64,000 bases of DNA from Bacillus sp. WMMC1349 (GTDB taxonomy: Bacteria > Bacillota > Bacilli > Bacillales > Bacillaceae): positions 3,945,001 to 4,009,000 of the forward strand of contig NZ_JABJUQ010000007.1 in NCBI RefSeq assembly GCF_013155385.1, written 5' to 3'. The first letter of the stretch is position 1. Each line of letters begins with the position of its first letter. Of the stretch, positions 59,926 through 64,000 are shown one piece after another. A program made the position numbers and the translations under genes. The notes under the pieces are model-generated. The model was not told the DNA's origin and searched no databases. It worked only from the letters and a program-made list of their open reading frames with translations.

Positions 59926-60072
59926 ATGAAAGAATGCTCAAATTGTGGTGATGAGTTTCAAACAGATGAAGGTTATCCAACTAATCAAGAAAATAGGTTT
60001 GAATGTTGTTGTTCATTAAATTGTTGGCTTGAGCTTATAGATGAAGCGCCTTGGAAAGAAGAAATTGACTAA
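59926..60072 (+). CDS. small zinc-finger-like protein (48 aa)
   Basis: ATG after AAAGGAG. Cysteines CSNC (4-7) and CCCSLNC (about 28-34) suggest one zinc site. The C-terminus is acidic. Function unknown. Confidence 0.65.
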   Translation: MKECSNCGDEFQTDEGYPTNQENRFECCCSLNCWLELIDEAPWKEEID

Positions 60073-60150
60073 TTCACAGTTTAAGAAATTAACGGCATAG
60101 TGTTCAGTCGTAGTTGACTAAAAAATAACATAAGACGGGAAGGGAGAATC

Positions 60151-60249
60151 ATGATCTATCTAATTATAGGAATCATTATTATTGCAGCACCGTTGATTTG
60201 GATAGAGTTTACCGAAAGACGTATTGAAAAATGGGAAAAAGAAAAGTAG
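60151..60249 (+). CDS. single-helix membrane micropeptide (32 aa)
   Basis: Strong AGGGAGA ribosome site. Residues 2-18 (IYLIIGIIIIAAPLIWI) form a membrane helix, then a charged tail (ERRIEKWEKEK). A small phage membrane protein of unknown role. Confidence 0.6.
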   Translation: MIYLIIGIIIIAAPLIWIEFTERRIEKWEKEK

Positions 60250-60267
60250 AAGAATAGGAGGGATAGG

Positions 60268-60645
60268 ATGTCTAAACAATTATCTTTTCTTCCAGCTGTG
60301 GATGAAAAAGCCGTCCGCAAAGTTGTCATCAAAGAATTGAAAAATTACCGTGCGCTTAAAGTCCAATTGGAGAACAAAAAGGAATGTTCATCTGCTGGCA
60401 TAAATACTTTCCCTTCCCTCCGAGATTCATTAAATCTCAATGAACTCAAGGTCAAGCAGATGGAACGCGCCTTACAAAACAGCTTGGATGAAGAAGAACG
60501 GTTAATCATTGAAAAGAAATATCTAACTGCTGCAAGGGTAAAAGATATTCATATCTATATAGAACTCGGAATGAAAAAGGATACTTATTATGAAATCAAG
60601 CAACGCGCTATAAACCGTATAGCTACAGCACTCGGAATTATCTGA
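60268..60645 (+). CDS. ArpU-family late transcription regulator
   Basis: A 125-residue protein with the sigma-like C-terminal part LDEEERLIIEKKYL and KDTYYEIKQRAINRIATALGI typical of ArpU/phage RinA-like late activators. Such proteins turn on the packaging and structural operon. GGAGGGA is the ribosome site. An intrinsic terminator overlaps its stop, so late transcription must start anew or read through. Confidence 0.88.
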   Translation: MSKQLSFLPAVDEKAVRKVVIKELKNYRALKVQLENKKECSSAGINTFPSLRDSLNLNELKVKQMERALQNSLDEEERLIIEKKYLTAARVKDIHIYIELGMKKDTYYEIKQRAINRIATALGII

Positions 60646-60656
60646 GTGCTTTTTTT
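60627..60656 (+). terminator. arpU terminator
   Basis: AGCACTC (60627-60633) pairs with GAGTGCT (60644-60650), then a run of T residues. The hairpin spans the arpU stop codon. Confidence 0.8.
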
Positions 60657-60657
60657 A

Positions 60658-60687
60658 TCGACAAAATCCCGACATTTTTCCGATAAA
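60658..60687 (+). promoter_or_regulatory. candidate late-region promoter
   Basis: TCGACA (60658-60663), 18 nt, GATAAA (60682-60687), directly after the arpU terminator. It is near the SigA consensus and is placed to transcribe the structured region and the packaging genes. Weakly supported. Confidence 0.4.
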
Positions 60688-60713
60688 ATGGGGGACAAAA
60701 AGGGGGACTATTT

Positions 60714-60818
60714 ATGTCTGCATTAGCGATAACATTTACTTATCAAGAATATATGGGAGACGCGCCTTTCCCTTATCAATGGCGTATCCGGATACGGAAC
60801 AAAGGTGTTGAGGAATGA
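60714..60818 (+). CDS. tiny ORF before the structured region (34 aa)
   Basis: ATG after AAGGGGGA. The product starts MSALAITFTYQEYMGDAP. It could be a leader peptide for the downstream structured stretch, or chance. The ribosome site is the only support. Confidence 0.35.
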   Translation: MSALAITFTYQEYMGDAPFPYQWRIRIRNKGVEE

Positions 60819-61112
60819 AGCCGAACGGGAGGAACATTCTGAGCCTGGATAGCGCTAGTCTTGCGGCAGCCGTATCGGGGAATAGTATTTTCATTGTACC
60901 CATGATCTTACTATGCTTGGCTTCCTCCCGGGGTATGTGTAAGTTCAATTTTATTAAATATAAGCGTGTTAATGGACTTGGTTGATGTTCTCTGTAAACC
61001 GTGTCCAGTGAATCTCAGATAAGACGATTGATGGCAAAGGGAGCCTCTGAGTGTGGGCATGGTTTAGAAAGAATATAGCCAAGCGCTTTTCCGAAAGGGA
61101 GGGTGTTTTTTT
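60819..61112 (+). ncRNA. ORF-less structured region ending in a terminator, candidate ncRNA
   Basis: Domain 1: CGGGAGGAA (60826-60834) pairs with TTCCTCCCG (60922-60930), enclosing ATAGTA/TACTAT (60882-60887, 60909-60914). Domain 2: AAACCGTGTCC (60996-61006) pairs with GGGCATGGTTT (61055-61065) over 11 bp, enclosing CTCAGA/TCTGAG (61014-61019, 61046-61051) and GGC/GCC. Domain 3: AAGCGCTTTTCC, loop GAAA, GGGAGGGTGTTT (61081-61108), with G-T pairs and TTTT, an intrinsic terminator. No ORF of note occurs. It may be an independent RNA or an attenuating leader of the late operon. I recognise no known family. Confidence 0.55.
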
Positions 61113-61132
61113 ATTTGAGGGAGGTATAAAAA

Positions 61133-61483
61133 GTGGATTTTAAAAAGGATTTAGCCAATATGAGTATATCTGACCTATTGGAAAGGGTAGTAAATGGTCC
61201 ATATCAACCGTATCAATCAATCACAACTAAAGAGAAAATGGCACCACCTTTACTTCAAATTGAACTTGATGATATTGATTCTCCGCCACGTATTTTTTAT
61301 AACGGTAAAAAAATTGACAAGATTATAAATGCAGATTTTTCATACTTAACTAGGGATGATTCAACGCTTAATCCAACGCATATTGACATTGAATTTGTCG
61401 ATAAAGATAGCAAGTATGGAACAAAAGCAATCGTTTACAATCGATCTCTTTACAACCGAAGGAAGGATAACAATGCCACCTAA
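61133..61483 (+). CDS. hypothetical prophage protein (116 aa)
   Basis: GTG start 11 nt after GAGGGAGG. The 116-residue product is hydrophilic with a beta-rich second half (DDSTLNPTHIDIEFVDKDSKYG). It overlaps the HNH gene by 11 nt. No family is recognised. Confidence 0.72.
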   Translation: MDFKKDLANMSISDLLERVVNGPYQPYQSITTKEKMAPPLLQIELDDIDSPPRIFYNGKKIDKIINADFSYLTRDDSTLNPTHIDIEFVDKDSKYGTKAIVYNRSLYNRRKDNNAT

Positions 61484-61847
61484 GCCGTTAAGGGAGTGTA
61501 AGGCCTATGGGTGTAAGGCACTAACTAGAGAAGCCTATTGCCATGATCATAAGCACATCAAGCAAGAGGAAACAAAACAATACAACAAACATTCAAGAGA
61601 CAAAACAATTACAAGTTTTTATAAATCAACTGATTGGAAGCAAACAAGACAACTTGCTTTGTTAAGAGACAACTATCTTTGTCAGAGATGTTTGAGGGAA
61701 CATCGCTTCATACCTGCTGACATGGTTCACCACATTGTGGAAGTAAAAGAGGACTGGTCCAAGCGTTTAGACCTTTCAAACCTTGAAAGTCTCTGTAATG
61801 CTTGCCATAACAAGGTTCATGGTGATCGAAGTAAGCTAGGGCAGTAG
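61473..61847 (+). CDS. HNH endonuclease next to the terminase
   Basis: A 124-residue HNH nuclease. Zinc cysteines CQRC (about 69-72) and CNAC (about 110-113) frame the beta-beta-alpha metal site VHHIVEV (about 84-90) and HNKVHGDRSK. HK97-type phages need this protein, beside TerS and TerL, for cos cleavage. The frame is open from 61356, but GGAAGG fits ATG 61473. Confidence 0.93.
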   Translation: MPPKPLRECKAYGCKALTREAYCHDHKHIKQEETKQYNKHSRDKTITSFYKSTDWKQTRQLALLRDNYLCQRCLREHRFIPADMVHHIVEVKEDWSKRLDLSNLESLCNACHNKVHGDRSKLGQ

Positions 61848-62075
61848 GATACCCCCCTACTAAAATCTTTGGAAAACAACCGTCTGGGGAACGGCGCGCC
61901 CTCTTCTGCAAACAAACACCGCTTTTCAAAGTTCCCGAAAAATACAAAATACCCTCTCGGCGATTTGCCAAGAGGGCTTGATATAAACGATTTGATTGTT
62001 AGTTTCATCATAGCATGTTTGACGGAAAAAACAAGCGAAAAAAGAAGATTTTTTTAACGAAATGAGGTGAAAAAC
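61848..62075. other. probable cos region between HNH and terS
   Basis: A 228-bp gap holding a C run after GGATA (61847-61856), a GC-rich island GGGGAACGGCGCGCCC (61886-61901) and a hairpin CCCTCTCGGC/GCCAAGAGGG (61952-61976, one mismatch). Cos sites of HNH-terS-terL phages lie at this place. The cut positions cannot be read from sequence. Confidence 0.5.
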
Positions 62076-62594
62076 ATGCCGAGACCCGCAAAATCTGCAG
62101 CTCTTCAACTAATACAGGGTAATCCGAATAAAAAGAATACTGAGGAATTAGCCACCAGAGCTAAATATGAAAAACAAATGAAAATGCGTACTGAAAATAT
62201 TAAGCCTCCTTCATGGTTGGATGATAAGGTAGCTAAAAAAGAATTTAAACGGGTTGCTGCTTTATTGTCTGAAGTGGATCTCATCACAGAGGCGGATATC
62301 AACATGTTGGCCACCTATTGTAAGATTTACTCTCGATATATTTCTATTACAAAAAAAATTGATGAAGATGGCATCATGATAAACACAGAAGGGTGTAATG
62401 AAAATGGTCAGCCCATCAAGTCGGTTGGTGAAGAACATCCCCTTCTTAAACGCGAGAAAAATTATTATGATCAGATGATATCTGCGGCCAACCATTTTGG
62501 CCTTACACCGTCTGCACGTGCAAAACTAGCCATCACCAAAACTCAGGAAGAACGAGAAAAGACGGCAGCGGAAAAGGAGTTTGGTAATGTATGA
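62076..62594 (+). CDS. terS: terminase small subunit, P27 family
   Basis: A 172-residue P27-type TerS, recognised by the N-terminal MPRPAKSAALQLIQGNPNKK, PPSWLDDKVAKKEFKRVAALL (about 48-68) and the C-terminal HFGLTPSARAKLAI. It binds the packaging site. Start ATG 62076 with GAGGTGA 7 nt upstream; an in-frame GTG at 62067 overlaps that site. ATGA overlap with terL. Confidence 0.93.
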   Translation: MPRPAKSAALQLIQGNPNKKNTEELATRAKYEKQMKMRTENIKPPSWLDDKVAKKEFKRVAALLSEVDLITEADINMLATYCKIYSRYISITKKIDEDGIMINTEGCNENGQPIKSVGEEHPLLKREKNYYDQMISAANHFGLTPSARAKLAITKTQEEREKTAAEKEFGNV

Positions 62595-64000
62595 ATACAA
62601 TTAAACAGTTTATGATTGACTACTCGCGCGATGTGATATCGGGTGAGATTGTGGCGTGTCAAAAACATATTTGGGCTTGTCATCGCTTTTTAAATGACAT
62701 TAAGAGAGAAGGAACAAGGGAGTTCCCTTATATATTTGATGACGAGAAAGCTAGACGGTTTCTTTATTGGATGACTCAGTTTAAGCATACAAAAGGACCT
62801 CTCGCAGGAGAAAATATTGTCCCCGAACCAATCCAAATTTTTATTTTTGGCAATGTGTATGGGTGGGTTCACAAAGAAACAAGGTATCGCAGATTCACAA
62901 AAGTATATTGGCAAGTTGGACGTAAGAACGCGAAAACACAAAGTTTAGCTTGTGTTGCTTCTTATGAAGCTATGGCAAATGATGAAAATATGTCAGAGGT
63001 CTACATTGGGGCAACGAAAACTGAGCAAGCAAAAATATGTTGGAATGAGATCAAAGCACAGATTCTTCAGTGTGAGCTATTAAATAAACCTGAGCAAAAA
63101 TATAGGATTGCCTACGGGAAAATTGAACATCCAAAAACACAATCTAAAATTGAGGCACTCTCTAAAGATGCAGGGAAAACAGGAGATGGGTTCAATCCTC
63201 AGTGCGGAATTATAGACGAATATCACGCACATAAAACATCTGAAATATATGATGTACTTGTTTCTGGTATGGCTGCACGAAATCAGCCGTTAATGGTCAT
63301 TATTACGACTGCCGGTTTTGAATTAAATAACCCTGCCTACCGCGTTGAATATGATTACGTGTCACGCATTTTAGATCCAAATAAAGTAGAAACAAATGAG
63401 CAGTATTTTGTGATGGTTAATGAATTAGACAAAGGTGATGACATTAAGGATGAGCAGAACTGGATCAAAGCCAATCCTATTGTTGCTAAAAATGAACATG
63501 GACTTAATTATCTGCGTGGAGAGTTGGAAGTTGCCTTGGCTGTACCAGAGAAAATGAGGAACTTTCTGACTAAGAATATGAATATCTGGGTTAACATGCG
63601 TGAAAATGGCTACATGGACATGCAAGCTTGGAAAGATTGTGGATCTGATCATTTTCCTGATCTATCCGGCCGGGAGTGCTATGTTGGAATTGACTTATCA
63701 AAACGAATTGACCTGACAGCCGTATCTTTTATTTTTCCGTTAGATGATGGGAGCTTTGCTGTAGAAAGTCATGGTTTTATGCCTGAAGATACATTCTATG
63801 AACGTATGAAGACAGATCATGTCCCTTATGACTTGTGGAGGGAGAGGAACTGGTTAACCGTTACTGATGGTGCTGTAGTTGATTATGACTATATCAGAGC
63901 TTATATCAAGAAAATGGAGAAAGAGAAAGGATGGAAAATTAAAGAAATCGGTTACGATCCATATAATGCGACACAGTTTGCTCAACAGATGGAGGCTGAC
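62591..64000 (+). CDS. terL: terminase large subunit (partial, runs off window)
   Basis: 470 codons are open to the window edge with no stop. The ATPase part has a Walker A variant VGRKNAKTQS (about 113-122) and Walker B GIIDEYHAH (about 207-215). The nuclease part begins with VGIDLSKRIDLTA (about 361-373). This is the HK97-type Terminase_1 pattern. It packages DNA into the prohead. It is coupled to terS by ATGA; the remaining C-terminal part lies beyond 64000. Confidence 0.95.
   Translation, partial: MNTIKQFMIDYSRDVISGEIVACQKHIWACHRFLNDIKREGTREFPYIFDDEKARRFLYWMTQFKHTKGPLAGENIVPEPIQIFIFGNVYGWVHKETRYRRFTKVYWQVGRKNAKTQSLACVASYEAMANDENMSEVYIGATKTEQAKICWNEIKAQILQCELLNKPEQKYRIAYGKIEHPKTQSKIEALSKDAGKTGDGFNPQCGIIDEYHAHKTSEIYDVLVSGMAARNQPLMVIITTAGFELNNPAYRVEYDYVSRILDPNKVETNEQYFVMVNELDKGDDIKDEQNWIKANPIVAKNEHGLNYLRGELEVALAVPEKMRNFLTKNMNIWVNMRENGYMDMQAWKDCGSDHFPDLSGRECYVGIDLSKRIDLTAVSFIFPLDDGSFAVESHGFMPEDTFYERMKTDHVPYDLWRERNWLTVTDGAVVDYDYIRAYIKKMEKEKGWKIKEIGYDPYNATQFAQQMEAD

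Larger units (their letters stand above)
48600..64000. mobile_element. siphovirus-type prophage, left part
   Basis: From the end of cysK, genes form a standard temperate-phage order: serine integrase, repressor/Cro switch, antirepressor, recombination and replication genes, ArpU, HNH, TerS, TerL. Gene density, very small overlapping ORFs and absence of the expected pabB after cysK all support this. The right end is outside the window. Confidence 0.95.

Noticed and set aside
60736..60948. 70-codon minus-strand ORF in the structured prophage region
   Set aside because: It covers paired RNA arms, opposes the operon and resembles no protein; the open frame is probably chance.
61869..62057. 62-codon ORF in the HNH-terS gap, and its antisense frames
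   Set aside because: No ribosome site, odd composition, and it overlies the likely cos region.

Overview
The window is low-GC Firmicute DNA from a Bacillus of the B. subtilis clade, but not B. subtilis 168 itself. The evidence is the almost unbroken order rrn-5S, csfB, xpaC, yaaN, yaaO, tmk, darA, yaaR, holB, ricT, yabA, yabB, yazA, rsmI, abrB, metS, yabD, yabE, rnmV, ksgA, yabG, veg, sspF, ispE, purR, yabJ, spoVG, gcaD, prs, ctc, pth, fin, mfd, spoVT, yabM, yabN, yabO, yabP, yabQ, divIC, yabR, tRNA-Met, tRNA-Glu, spoIIE, yabS, yabT, tilS, hprT, ftsH, coaX, hslO, cysK. That is the origin-proximal order of B. subtilis. Proteins resemble B. subtilis ones throughout but differ at many positions, and some intergenic regions and a few genes differ. 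Gene identities rest on recognition of families and gene order; no search was run.

Chromosomal part (1-48620). The window opens in the 3' end of a 23S gene followed by 5S. Next come information-processing genes (tmk, holB, metS, rnmV, ksgA, rsmI, pth, mfd, tilS), precursor and cofactor synthesis (ispE, gcaD, prs, coaX, hprT, cysK) and a dense set of sporulation genes. Many of the latter carry recognisable alternative sigma-factor promoters: SigF (csfB, fin), SigG (spoVT), SigE (yabP), SigK (yabG), SigH (spoVG), SigB (ctc), and a SigA promoter with the 21-bp spacer typical of Spo0A activation (spoIIE). Two copies of a dispersed repeat, one decayed element between ksgA and yabG, and one frameshifted gene are the main irregularities.

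Prophage (about 48600 to beyond 64000). A siphovirus-type prophage has entered the 3' end of cysK through a large serine integrase, whose stop codon overlaps the cysK stop. The order is: integrase; LexA-like repressor and Cro-like gene around a divergent switch with three near-identical operators; antirepressor; early genes including Gam-like and ERF recombination proteins; a replication initiator with an iteron-like array inside it; a DnaC/DnaI-type loader; YopX, RusA, SSB and several very small ORFs; the ArpU-type late regulator; a 300-nt ORF-less structured stretch ending in an intrinsic terminator; HNH endonuclease; a likely cos region; TerS; and TerL, which runs off the window. The right prophage end (attR) is outside.

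The stretch most likely to be undescribed is the structured non-coding region between arpU and the HNH/terminase genes (60819-61112). Other prophage features worth a second look are the intragenic third operator, the tandem Spo0A-type boxes before ssb, and an oppositely oriented DUF2513 gene.
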